Positions 1-8,016 of a stretch of 8,016 bases of DNA are shown one piece after another. Location of the stretch: NCBI GenBank assembly GCA_030146605.1, contig JASLBO010000328.1:1-8016 (forward strand), read 5' to 3'. The first letter of the stretch is position 1, and the number at the start of each line of letters is the position of its first letter. Source of the DNA: Sphingomonas sp. Lineage in GTDB: Bacteria > Pseudomonadota > Alphaproteobacteria > Sphingomonadales > Sphingomonadaceae. A program made the translations under genes and the position numbers. The notes under the pieces are model-generated. The model saw only the letters and a list, made by a program, of their open reading frames with translations. It had not been told where the DNA came from and searched no databases.

Positions 1-26
1 TCACGGCTTCCAGGAGGAAGCCGTGA
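1..26. repeat. perfect 11-bp inverted repeat (hairpin)
   Basis: Positions 1-11 (TCACGGCTTCC) are exactly complementary to 16-26, leaving a 4-nt AGGA loop. A second, weaker stem (AAGCCG 35-40 with CGGCTT 51-56) shares the same core, so the arms could pair alternatively. No T-run follows on the plus strand. On the minus strand the downstream side is outside the window. It sits inside the putative second IS end, so a role in that element's leader is possible, for example limiting read-through into its transposase. That role is inference. Confidence 0.5.
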
Positions 27-71
27 ATCACATCAAGCCGCCGGAACCAACGGCTTTATGGGTCCGGACCC
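1..71 (-). mobile_element. partial right end of a second IS5-type element
   Basis: Read on the minus strand, this stretch begins GGGTCCGGACCCAT. The complete neighbouring IS has GGGTCAGGACCCAT at its transposase-proximal end, so 13 of 14 bases match. Further in, both ends carry TGATTCA followed by a GGCT-type block, about 34 nt from the terminus in the complete IS and 42 nt here. The stretch abuts the left end of the complete IS across a single TA (72-73). I infer the terminal piece of a related element in the same orientation, arranged head to tail, with its transposase gene lying left of the window. It could instead be a solo or decayed IS end. No coding sequence is visible in this part. 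Confidence 0.45.
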
Positions 72-73
72 TA

Positions 74-89
74 GGGTCAGGACTCATCG
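74..89. repeat. left terminal inverted repeat of the IS
   Basis: GGGTCAGGACTCATCG pairs with the inverse of 893-908 with two mismatches. It is preceded by TA at 72-73, the presumed target duplication. The transposase stop codon (91-93) lies immediately inside it. Confidence 0.85.
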
Positions 90-90
90 C

Positions 91-660
91 TCACAGCCAG
101 AAGATGATGCTGGCTGCAAGGGCGACAGCGGAGAAGAAGACGGCTGGACACCGGTCGTAGCGGGTGGCGACGCGTGGCCAATCCTTCAGGCGGCCGAACA
201 TGATCTCGATGCGGTTGCGGCGCCCGTAGCGACGCTTGTCGTACCTGACGGGCTCAAGCCGCGATTTGCGCCCTCGAATGCAGGCTTGGATGCCCTTCGC
301 TTGCAAGGCATCCCTGAACCAGTCGGCATCGTAGCCACGATCGCCGAACAGCCACTGCGCCTTCGGCAGATCGTCCAGCAGAGCTGCCGCACCGGTGTAG
401 TCGCTGACCTGCCCGGCGGTCATGAAGAAGCTCAAAGGGCGGCCGTTGGCATCGGCGAGGGCGTGGAGCTTTGTGTTCATGCCCCCTTTGGTGCGGCCGA
501 TCAGCCGTCCGAGATCCCCCTTTTTACCCGCAGGCTGGATGCCGTGCGGTGCGCCTTCAGGTAGGTCGCGTCGATCATGACGGTCCTTGGCTCGGCATAC
601 GCAGCAGCCAGCCCCTCCATCATGCGGATGAACACGCCTCGCTCGCCCCACCGCTTCCAT
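91..660 (-). CDS. IS5-family transposase, C-terminal frame (orfB)
   Basis: This frame supplies the catalytic core after the frameshift. It holds GRTKGGMNTKLHALAD, then the second catalytic Asp107 in FGDRGYDADW, and Glu152 in RNRIEIMFGRLKDW, the Y-R-E type signature of IS5 transposases. With Asp93 of the first frame this completes the DDE triad that cuts and joins DNA at the inverted repeats. Only about residues 47-189 belong to the functional fusion. The first 46 codons read the same DNA as orfA out of frame and look like shadow sequence. It lies in the -1 frame relative to orfA, as expected for programmed frameshifting. An independent start for this frame is unlikely. Confidence 0.8.
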   Translation of the reverse strand: MEAVGRARRVHPHDGGAGCCVCRAKDRHDRRDLPEGAPHGIQPAGKKGDLGRLIGRTKGGMNTKLHALADANGRPLSFFMTAGQVSDYTGAAALLDDLPKAQWLFGDRGYDADWFRDALQAKGIQACIRGRKSRLEPVRYDKRRYGRRNRIEIMFGRLKDWPRVATRYDRCPAVFFSAVALAASIIFWL

Positions 661-848
661 CGGTTGTACAGCGTCTTGTGCGGGCCGTAGGCGCTGGGCG
701 CGTCACGCCAGCGCAGCCCGTTGCGGTTGACGAACACGATGCCGCTCAGCACCCGGCGGTCATCAACCCGAGGCTTGCCGTGGCTTTTGGGAAAGAACGG
801 CTGCAGACGCTCCATCTGCTCGTCCGTCAGCCAAAACAGGTCGCTCAT
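501..848 (-). CDS. IS5-family transposase, N-terminal frame (orfA)
   Basis: This 115-residue frame carries the N-terminal half of the transposase. It has the DUF4096-like IS5 leader (LTDEQMERLQPFFP, then a region with RVDDRRVLSGI and GLRWRDAP near residues 27-51) and the first catalytic aspartate, Asp93, in MIDATYLKAH. The ATG at 848 is preceded by GAGGAG at a suitable distance, which supports this start. Alone the product lacks the other two catalytic residues. It is expected either to be released as a short, possibly regulatory protein or to be fused to the second frame by -1 slippage on the AAAAA at 521-525. The fused product would be 252 residues, a normal length for this subgroup. Confidence 0.85.
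   Translation of the reverse strand: MSDLFWLTDEQMERLQPFFPKSHGKPRVDDRRVLSGIVFVNRNGLRWRDAPSAYGPHKTLYNRWKRWGERGVFIRMMEGLAAAYAEPRTVMIDATYLKAHRTASSLRVKRGISDG
516..525 (-). promoter_or_regulatory. probable -1 ribosomal frameshift site in the transposase
   Basis: On the coding strand the sequence is GGGTAAAAAGGGGG. Frame A reads GTA-AAA-AGG and stops eight codons after the AAA. Frame B reads GGT-AAA-AAG and stays open to the end. Slipping of the AAA-bound lysyl-tRNA back by one base re-pairs perfectly and joins Asp93 of orfA to Asp107 and Glu152 of orfB. Such A-rich slippage is a known expression mode in this IS group. A simple one-base indel that inactivated the gene would look the same. Confidence 0.6.
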
Positions 849-892
849 CCCAGTCTCCTCTCGGAGCCTGAATCAGATCGCAGCCCTCACTT

Positions 893-908
893 CAATGGGT
901 CCTGACCC
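893..908. repeat. right terminal inverted repeat of the IS
   Basis: On the plus strand this reads CAATGGGTCCTGACCC. Its reverse complement matches the left end at 14 of 16 positions. TA follows at 909-910. This is the end nearest the transposase start, so any element promoter should lie between here and 848. Confidence 0.85.
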
Positions 909-910
909 TA

Positions 911-1366
911 AATATCAGCGGCCGTTCGGGCTCAGCAAACCGGTATGCGCACACGACAAGTGCGAGACCCAGTTTGCCTTCAAGCCAATTCCAGAAGGCG
1001 CTGCGGTCGCGGCAGCGGCAAAGGCGTGACGTGGGTTCGGTCGGTTGGATCAGGTCGATCAAGGAGGAACTGTCGCACCGGGTCAGGTGGCCTATGGGTG
1101 CTGATGGATTCAGGTCTGCTTCTCGCGCTTGGCAACCCGTTAGCTGCCGGTCGGCTGACGGCCCAGGAGCTGCCGCTAGAGGTCGCTGGTCAATAAGCAA
1201 TTCGCCCGTATCCTCGGGCTTCGAGACGTCCCGGGTGTTCTTGAGCCCGCTGGGAACGAAAAAAGTGCGGGAATGAGTTGTTACCTAGGGCGTTACCTAG
1301 CGCCGAAGTGAAGGTTGGTCGATGCTGTGCGCTATCGCGCTAAGCATTTGTGAAAGAAGAGGAAAA
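911..1366. other. gene-poor stretch between the IS and tRNA-Lys
   Basis: I see no convincing gene here. A minus-strand frame is open from about 1285 down to 892, running into the IS end, but it lacks an ATG and a ribosome binding site and its translation has no recognisable motif. Plus-strand frames over the same bases are equally unconvincing. The stretch holds a 12-bp tandem repeat (1280-1303) and a run of six A at 1259-1264. It follows the 3' end of tRNA-Lys, a common attachment point for integrative elements, so it may be decayed accessory DNA. That is inference from position only. Confidence 0.5.
1280..1303. repeat. 12-bp tandem direct repeat, two copies
   Basis: GTTACCTAGGGC (1280-1291) is followed directly by GTTACCTAGCGC (1292-1303), identical at 11 of 12 positions. 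The first copy contains the palindrome CCTAGG. It could be a protein-binding site or chance slippage. No neighbouring gene start makes a regulatory role obvious. Confidence 0.5.
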
Positions 1367-1442
<76 letters not shown>

Positions 1443-1503
1443 ATTCCGGGGCGTTTCCGGCGCTCTTGGTGAGTGCGCCGACGCGTTTGGAGGGGCGCGG
1501 GTA

Positions 1504-1526
1504 GCAAAGCTTTGCCGCATTGCAAA
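1504..1526. repeat. overlapping inverted repeats between rodA and tRNA-Lys
   Basis: GCAAAGCTTTGC (1504-1515) is a perfect palindrome. TTTGC (1511-1515) can alternatively pair with GCAAA (1522-1526) across a 6-nt loop. This is the only clear symmetry in the 112-bp gap after rodA. It has no following T-run on the minus strand, so it is at best a weak terminator for the operon. It might instead be a protein-binding or processing site upstream of the tRNA. Confidence 0.35.
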
Positions 1527-1554
1527 CCCTAAAATGCATGGCCGGCAAAATCCC

Positions 1555-2673
1555 CTACCAGCGTTGCTTGCGTCGGCTCTCCCGATCGATCGACATCAGG
1601 ATGCCGAAGCAGATCATGAAGGTCATCTGCGCGGTGCCGCCGAAGCTGATCAGCGGCAGCGGAATGCCCACCACCGGGGCCAGCCCCATCACCATCAGCA
1701 TGTTGATCGACGAATAGAAGAAGATCGTCGCGGAGAGCCCGGCGGCGGTGAGCCGGCCGAACCGGCTCTTGGCGCGCATGCTGACGCTGATCCCCCAGCC
1801 GATCAGGAAGCCGAAGGCGAGGATCACGAACAGCCCGCCCATCAGCCCCCATTCCTCCATCATCGTCGCGAGCGCGAAATCGGTATGGCCCTCGGGCAGA
1901 TAATCGAGATGGCTCTGGGTGCCGTTGAGGAAGCCCTTGCCGAAGATCCCCCCCGATCCGATCGCGATCTTCGACTGGCTGATGTGATAGCCGGTGCCCA
2001 GCGGATCGCTCTCGGGGCTGAGGAACGTGAGCACCCGGTTGCGCTGATAGTCGTGGAGGACGAAATTGACCACGAGCGGGACCGCGGCGGCCATCAACAG
2101 CCCGCCGCCGATGAACAGCCGCAGCGGGATGCCCGACAGGAACATCACCGCGACTCCGCCGCCGACGATCATCAATGCCGTGCCGAGATCGGGCTGGAGC
2201 ATCACCAGCGCCGCGGGGAGCCCGATCAGCACCGCGCCCGGCCAGAGCGCCCCGAACTTGCGGATCTCGCTCGCCGGGAGGATCTCGTAGAAGCGCGCCA
2301 TGGTCAGCACGATGACCGGCTTCATAAGCTCCGAGGGCTGGAGGCGAATGAACCCCAGGTCGAGCCAACGCTGGCTGCCCCCCGCAACCGCGCCCAGCGC
2401 CTCGACTCCGATCAGCATCAGCAGGATGACGCCGTAGAGCGGGAAGGTGCCGTGCGCCCACCAGCTCTCCGGGACCCGCGACAGCGCGATCGCCATGCCG
2501 AAGAAGACGAAGAAGCGCAGGCCCTGCGAATAGGCCCAGGGATAGAGGCTGCCGCCCGCGGCGGAATAGAGCACGACCAGCCCGAAGCAGCCGATGGCGA
2601 GGACGAGGAGCAGCACCTTCCACGGCAATTGCGCCAGCGGGGCGGGGACCAGGCCGGGACCGATCCTGCTCAT
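1555..2673 (-). CDS. rodA: RodA, SEDS peptidoglycan glycosyltransferase
   Basis: This 372-residue polytopic inner-membrane protein polymerises lipid II into glycan strands during lateral wall growth, paired with PBP2. SEDS features are visible in order: QRWLDLGFIRLQPSELMKP (about 101-119), PDLGTALMIVGGG (161-173), and the large extracytoplasmic loop with PLGTGYHISQSKIAIGSGG (224-242) and LPEGHTDF (259-266). Asp265 in that loop is the likely essential acidic residue of the family. The C-terminal PVVGIPLPLISFGGTA motif spans 333-347. Roughly ten membrane segments are apparent. The ATG at 2673 overlaps the PBP2 stop as ATGA, implying translational coupling. The frame stays open upstream inside mrdA, but that extension is not RodA-like. 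Length is normal for the family. It is the last gene of the operon. Confidence 0.95.
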   Translation of the reverse strand: MSRIGPGLVPAPLAQLPWKVLLLVLAIGCFGLVVLYSAAGGSLYPWAYSQGLRFFVFFGMAIALSRVPESWWAHGTFPLYGVILLMLIGVEALGAVAGGSQRWLDLGFIRLQPSELMKPVIVLTMARFYEILPASEIRKFGALWPGAVLIGLPAALVMLQPDLGTALMIVGGGVAVMFLSGIPLRLFIGGGLLMAAAVPLVVNFVLHDYQRNRVLTFLSPESDPLGTGYHISQSKIAIGSGGIFGKGFLNGTQSHLDYLPEGHTDFALATMMEEWGLMGGLFVILAFGFLIGWGISVSMRAKSRFGRLTAAGLSATIFFYSSINMLMVMGLAPVVGIPLPLISFGGTAQMTFMICFGILMSIDRESRRKQRW

Positions 2674-4673
2674 TCGATGCCTGTCTGGTTGCGCGTCGCG
2701 ACGTCGCCGAGCGGCACGCTGGCATTGGCGGCTTCGGAGACGACGTTGCTCGCCGCAGCGGCCGGATCCTCGGGGACGGGCGGGGGAGGGGCCGCCCTGG
2801 CGGCGGCACGCGCGGCGTTGTAGGCTGCTGCCTTGCTCGCCATGCGCGTCGCGATGTCGCCGCCCCAACCGGCCTCGAGCTCGGCGAGCCGCCTGGTCGC
2901 CTGTTCGCGGTCGAACAGAAAGGTGAGCACGTCCTTGGCGACCGGCGCGGCGGCACGCGCGCCGCCCATGCCATGCTCGATCACCACCGAGGCGCCGTAG
3001 CGGGGATTGTCGACCGGGGCGAAGCACACGAACAGCCCGTGATCGCGATACCGCCACTCGCCGCCCTGGCCGCGGTTGCGGTCCATGATCCGGCGGACCT
3101 GCGCGGTGCCGGTCTTTCCGCCCATGCGGATGCCCTCGAGCTGGAGCTTCGAGGCGCCGGCGGTGCCGTGGCCGTTGACCACTTCATCCATCCCGCTCCG
3201 CACGATCGCGAGATGCTCTTGCGGGAAGGGCAATGGCGCGAAATTGCGCGGCGCGGCATGGAGCAAAGCAGGCTCGACCAGCCGCCCCGAGGCGATGCGC
3301 GCCGCAGAAAGCGCGAGCTGGAACGGGCTGACCAGCACATATCCCTGGCCGATCGCGGCGTTGAGCGTGTCCGATTGAGTCCAGGTCTGCTTGTAGCGGC
3401 GCAGCTTCCACGCCTCGTCCGGGATCGTGCCATAACGCTGCGAGGGGAGGGGCAGCTCGAACTCCGCGCCGAAGCCCAATGCGCGCGCCGCCGCCGCGAT
3501 CCGATCGATGCCGAACTCGCGACCCACGGTGTAGAAATAGGTGTTGCAGCTGCGGGCGATGGCGGTGTGCATCGTCATCGGTCCGTGACGGCCGAGACAG
3601 CCGAAGCGGCGGTTGCCGAGCGTATAGCCGCCATTGCAATGGACGGTCCTCTTCGGGTCGATCCCTGCCGTCAGCGCCGCGAGCGCAGTCGCCGGCTTGA
3701 AGGTCGAGCCGGGGGGGTAGAGGCCCTGCAGCGTCTTGTTCATCAGCGGGAGGTGGTCGTCCTCCGACAGCATCCGCCACTCGCTGTTGCTGATCCCGTC
3801 CGAGAATGCGTTCGGATCATAAGCCGGCATCGACACCATGGCGAGGATGTGCCCCGTCAGGCAGTCGAACACCGTGACCGAGCCCGATTCCTCGCCGAGC
3901 CGGCGCGCGGCATAATCTTGAAGCCCGGCATCGATGGTGAGCTTGACCGTCTCGCCCGGCGTGTCTTCGCGCGTGGCGAGCTCGCGCACCAGCTTGCCGC
4001 GCGCGGTCACTTCGACGCGCTTGGCACCGGGCTTGCCGCGCAGCCGCGGCTCGAGCGTCTTCTCCAGCCCGTCCTTGCCCAGCTTGAAGCCGGGGGTGAC
4101 CATCAGCGGATCCTTGGTCGCCTTGAATTGCTCGGCCGAGGCGGCGCCGACATAGCCGACGAGATGCGCGACGCCGGCGCCGAGCGGATAGTTGCGCGCG
4201 AAGCCGCGGGTCGGCGCCACGCCGGGCATCTCGGGCGTGCGCACGCTGATCGCGGCATATTGCTCCCAGTCGAGACTTTCCTTCACCTGAACCGGCTGAA
4301 AGCCCTGCGCGCGCTTGAGGTCGGTGGCGATACGCGCCATGTCCTCGGGCGTCAGGCCGAGCAGCTGGCGGAGCGCCGCGAGCGTCTCCTCGCGCTTCTC
4401 GAGCCGGTCGGGGATCAGGTCGACGCGGAAATCGGTGCGGTTGTTGGCGAGCGGCTGGCCGTGGCGGTCGACGATCCAGCCGCGCCGCGGCGGGCTGAGC
4501 GTCATGCTCACCCGATTGTCCTCGGCCATCATCGTGTAGCGCTCGCTCTCGAACACCGAAAGCCACGTCATCCGGCCGGCCAGCACCAGCGCAACCGCCG
4601 CCTGGCCGCCGCCCATCAGCAAGGCGCGCCGCGAGAAGCTGTAGGTCTGCGAAGCCTCGGTGACCTTCAGCAC
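2670..4673 (-). CDS. mrdA: penicillin-binding protein 2 (peptidoglycan D,D-transpeptidase)
   Basis: This 667-residue class B PBP crosslinks peptidoglycan in the elongasome and is the partner of RodA. A short cytoplasmic start and one membrane anchor (about 16-40) are followed by the pedestal domain, with SPPRRGWIVDRHGQPLA at 60-76 and NYPLGAGVAHLVGYVG at 161-176. The transpeptidase domain has all three active-site motifs: S323-T-F-K326, S375-C-N377 and K520-T-G522. Translation starts at a GTG one base after the mreD stop, with AGGAAA about 10 nt upstream. Residues after about 605 form an Ala/Pro-rich tail beyond the catalytic fold, which partly explains a length above the E. coli protein. Cys346, Cys359, His363 and Cys376 lie around the active site and could bind a metal, as reported for E. 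coli PBP2 (inference). Confidence 0.95.
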   Translation of the reverse strand: MLKVTEASQTYSFSRRALLMGGGQAAVALVLAGRMTWLSVFESERYTMMAEDNRVSMTLSPPRRGWIVDRHGQPLANNRTDFRVDLIPDRLEKREETLAALRQLLGLTPEDMARIATDLKRAQGFQPVQVKESLDWEQYAAISVRTPEMPGVAPTRGFARNYPLGAGVAHLVGYVGAASAEQFKATKDPLMVTPGFKLGKDGLEKTLEPRLRGKPGAKRVEVTARGKLVRELATREDTPGETVKLTIDAGLQDYAARRLGEESGSVTVFDCLTGHILAMVSMPAYDPNAFSDGISNSEWRMLSEDDHLPLMNKTLQGLYPPGSTFKPATALAALTAGIDPKRTVHCNGGYTLGNRRFGCLGRHGPMTMHTAIARSCNTYFYTVGREFGIDRIAAAARALGFGAEFELPLPSQRYGTIPDEAWKLRRYKQTWTQSDTLNAAIGQGYVLVSPFQLALSAARIASGRLVEPALLHAAPRNFAPLPFPQEHLAIVRSGMDEVVNGHGTAGASKLQLEGIRMGGKTGTAQVRRIMDRNRGQGGEWRYRDHGLFVCFAPVDNPRYGASVVIEHGMGGARAAAPVAKDVLTFLFDREQATRRLAELEAGWGGDIATRMASKAAAYNAARAAARAAPPPPVPEDPAAAASNVVSEAANASVPLGDVATRNQTGIE

Positions 4674-4674
4674 C

Positions 4675-5187
4675 TCAAGCTTTCCTCACATCGCGGTCGA
4701 ACCAGGCGCACAGCCGGTAGATCAACGGAAACAACGCGGCCGAGGCGAGCACCTGCAGCAGCAGCGCGGTATCGACATGCGCGCCGAACGGCGCGGCGAC
4801 GAGGCGCCCGGCGATCAGGCAAAAGCTGATGGCGCCGGATGCGATCAGCCAGTCCTGCCAGAAATCGCGCCATACCAGCCGCGTATCTAGCACGTCGATC
4901 GCCAGCACGCACAATGTCCATAGCAGCATCGCAGAGCCGAGCGGCTGGCCGCTCACCACATCGTCGAAGAAGCCGAGCAGCACCGGGACCCATACGCGCA
5001 TCGAATCGCCGCGCAGCATCCGCCAGCCGAGCAGCACCATCAGCCCGAACGGCGGCAGGAACGGCACCACCGCGACCACCGGAAGCAACGTCATCAACGA
5101 ACCCAGCATCACCGACAGCGGCGCGAGCCACACCGCGCGCGGCGGCTTCTCGGACTGCCCCATCGCGATGAATTCGACCGGGCTCAC
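4675..5187 (-). CDS. mreD: rod shape-determining protein MreD
   Basis: MreD is a small inner-membrane subunit of the elongasome that associates with MreC and influences activation of PBP2-RodA. The 170-residue product has about five hydrophobic segments (roughly 21-45, 47-57, 66-79, 85-100, 112-130, 140-160) and the loop GFFDDVVSGQPLGSAMLLW (72-90), which fits the MreD family signature. I chose the GTG at 5187 because it overlaps the mreC stop as GTGA and has AAGGGGA just upstream. The ATG at 5163 would give 162 residues but has no ribosome binding site. The frame is open far upstream into mreC, but that sequence is out-of-frame shadow. Function follows from position and topology, since MreD sequences are poorly conserved. 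Confidence 0.9.
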   Translation of the reverse strand: MSPVEFIAMGQSEKPPRAVWLAPLSVMLGSLMTLLPVVAVVPFLPPFGLMVLLGWRMLRGDSMRVWVPVLLGFFDDVVSGQPLGSAMLLWTLCVLAIDVLDTRLVWRDFWQDWLIASGAISFCLIAGRLVAAPFGAHVDTALLLQVLASAALFPLIYRLCAWFDRDVRKA

Positions 5188-6074
5188 GGCGTCCCCTTGG
5201 GCATGGCGGTCGGCGAGGGGGTGGGCGTCGGCTCGGGCAGGAAGGTCTGCTGGACGAGCGCGAAATCGAGCGCGTCGGGGTTGGCGGCAGGCTGGGCGAC
5301 TGCGATGTCGCCCTGTGTACGCGTCACCCGCCCTACGGCGATGTTGGGCGGGAAGACCCCGCCGGTTCCCGAAGTGATGAAGACGTCTCCCACTCGGAAC
5401 CCCATCGTCGCGACGCTCGCCGAGCGGATGTCGAGCAGCCCGTCGCCGCGCCCGGAGGCGATCGCGGGCAGCCCGTCGCGGACGCGGCGCACCGGCACGA
5501 TGCTCTCGGGATCGACCAGCAGCAGCACGCGCGCGCTGTTCGGGCTGGTTTCGATTACCTGGCCGATCAGCCCCGATGGATCGCGGACCGGCTGGCCGCG
5601 CTTTACGCCCTGCCACGATCCCGCGTTGAGCGTGGCGTAGCGCCGCGTGCTCGACGACGAGCTGTTGACCAGCCGCGCCGCGACGATCGCGTCGGTGGTC
5701 ACGTCGCGCAGCTTGACCAGCTCGCGCAGCCGGCGATTCTCCTGCTCGAGGGTCTGCGCGCGCGATACCGTCAGCGCATCCCTTGCGAGTTGCTTCTTCA
5801 GCCGCGCATTCTCGCCATGCACCGCGAAATAGCTGCCGATCCCGTCGGGGATGCCCGACAGGCTGCGGCGCACCCAGTGAAGGCCCGAGGCGACCGGCGT
5901 GGTGATCTCGGCGACCACGCCGCGCACCGCCGCGAACGCCGGCGGGTTGAACGTCGACAGCAACAGCAGCACCGCGCCGATCAGCGCGCCGCCGGCCGCC
6001 ACGACATAGCCGATGAACAGCCCATATTGCGCCCGCCGCGAAAACCCGGGGCGCCGGTTGCGTGGCGGCGCCAT
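5184..6074 (-). CDS. mreC: rod shape-determining protein MreC
   Basis: MreC is a bitopic periplasmic protein that links MreB filaments to the wall enzymes and switches PBP2-RodA into its active state. The 296-residue product has an Arg-rich cytoplasmic start (RNRR, SRR), one membrane anchor (about 17-41), a coiled coil around 85-125 (including ENARLKKQLARDA and LEQENRRLREL), and the two beta-barrel domains from about 130 to 278 (ARLVNSSSSSTRRYATLNAG, PSGLIGQVIE, VGDVFITSGTGGVFP). A short Pro/Thr tail (PEPTPTPSPT, 280-289) ends it. The ATG lies 13 nt after the mreB stop, with GGGAG about 10 nt upstream. The usual domain order and length are present. Confidence 0.95.
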   Translation of the reverse strand: MAPPRNRRPGFSRRAQYGLFIGYVVAAGGALIGAVLLLLSTFNPPAFAAVRGVVAEITTPVASGLHWVRRSLSGIPDGIGSYFAVHGENARLKKQLARDALTVSRAQTLEQENRRLRELVKLRDVTTDAIVAARLVNSSSSSTRRYATLNAGSWQGVKRGQPVRDPSGLIGQVIETSPNSARVLLLVDPESIVPVRRVRDGLPAIASGRGDGLLDIRSASVATMGFRVGDVFITSGTGGVFPPNIAVGRVTRTQGDIAVAQPAANPDALDFALVQQTFLPEPTPTPSPTAMPKGTP

Positions 6075-6087
6075 GTCCCCGCGCTCC

Positions 6088-8016
<1,929 letters not shown>

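Larger units (their letters stand above)
74..908 (-). mobile_element. complete IS5-family insertion sequence (IS427-like)
   Basis: This is an 835-bp element bounded by imperfect inverted repeats, GGGTCAGGACTCATCG on the left and GGGTCAGGACCCATTG on the right when read inward, matching at 14 of 16 positions. A TA dinucleotide flanks each end (72-73 and 909-910), consistent with the short TA/TNA target duplications of the IS427 subgroup. It encodes a DDE transposase on the minus strand in two overlapping frames, with the start codon near the right end and the stop just inside the left repeat. Length, ends and coding layout all fit a complete, possibly active copy. The subgroup is assigned from architecture and motifs, not from a database match. 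Confidence 0.9.

Noticed and set aside
1..56. The tandem hairpins as a rho-independent terminator
   Set aside because: No T-run follows on the plus strand, and the minus-strand downstream side is not in the window. Homology to an IS end explains the position better.
892..1200. 102-codon minus-strand frame ending in the IS
   Set aside because: It would start with TTG without a ribosome binding site and has no recognisable motif. Kept only as a possible gene remnant under the findings.
2674..3057. 5' extension of the rodA frame by 128 codons
   Set aside because: It lies inside mrdA, is Arg-rich and not RodA-like. The ATGA overlap gives a normal RodA start.
2973..4829. 618-codon plus-strand frame antisense to mrdA
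   Set aside because: Long antisense frames are expected opposite GC-rich codons. The translation is Arg/Ala/His low-complexity and has no start context.
5188..5616. 5' extension of the mreD frame inside mreC
   Set aside because: It is Arg/Ala-rich shadow sequence. MreD hydrophobic segments begin only after the GTG at 5187.

Overview
This is a high-GC alphaproteobacterial chromosomal segment, most likely from a Sphingomonas-type organism (Sphingomonadales). The basis is the strong G/C bias at third codon positions, the style of the MutL, MreB and penicillin-binding protein sequences, and the IS5-family element. The genus call comes from recognition and was not checked by a search.

Layout, left to right. 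Positions 1-71 look like the transposase-proximal end of a second IS5-type element cut by the window edge. Positions 74-908 are a complete 835-bp IS5-family element (IS427-like) with 16-bp imperfect terminal inverted repeats and flanking TA dinucleotides. Its DDE transposase is split into two overlapping frames joined by a probable -1 frameshift on an A5 run. Positions 911-1366 are a gene-poor stretch with a short tandem repeat and no recognisable gene. Positions 1367-1442 (minus) encode tRNA-Lys(CTT) with an encoded CCA end.

Positions 1555-7128 (all minus) carry the elongasome operon in the order mreB-mreC-mreD-mrdA(PBP2)-rodA. Spacing is very tight: 13 nt, then a 4-nt GTGA overlap, a 1-nt gap, and a 4-nt ATGA overlap. 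A 145-bp divergent intergenic region separates mreB from mutL, which runs rightward from 7274 and leaves the window after 247 codons.

The five mre/mrd genes form one machine. MreB filaments on the inner membrane position MreC and MreD. MreC activates the pair formed by RodA (SEDS glycan polymerase) and PBP2 (transpeptidase), which inserts peptidoglycan into the lateral wall. All key catalytic motifs are intact, so the operon should be functional. mutL is a separate mismatch-repair gene. The mobile DNA lies beyond the 3' end of the operon and the tRNA and interrupts none of these genes.

I did not find a previously undescribed system here. The points most worth a second look are the head-to-tail IS junction at the left edge, the decayed stretch beyond the tRNA-Lys 3' end, and the lack of a visible terminator between rodA and tRNA-Lys.
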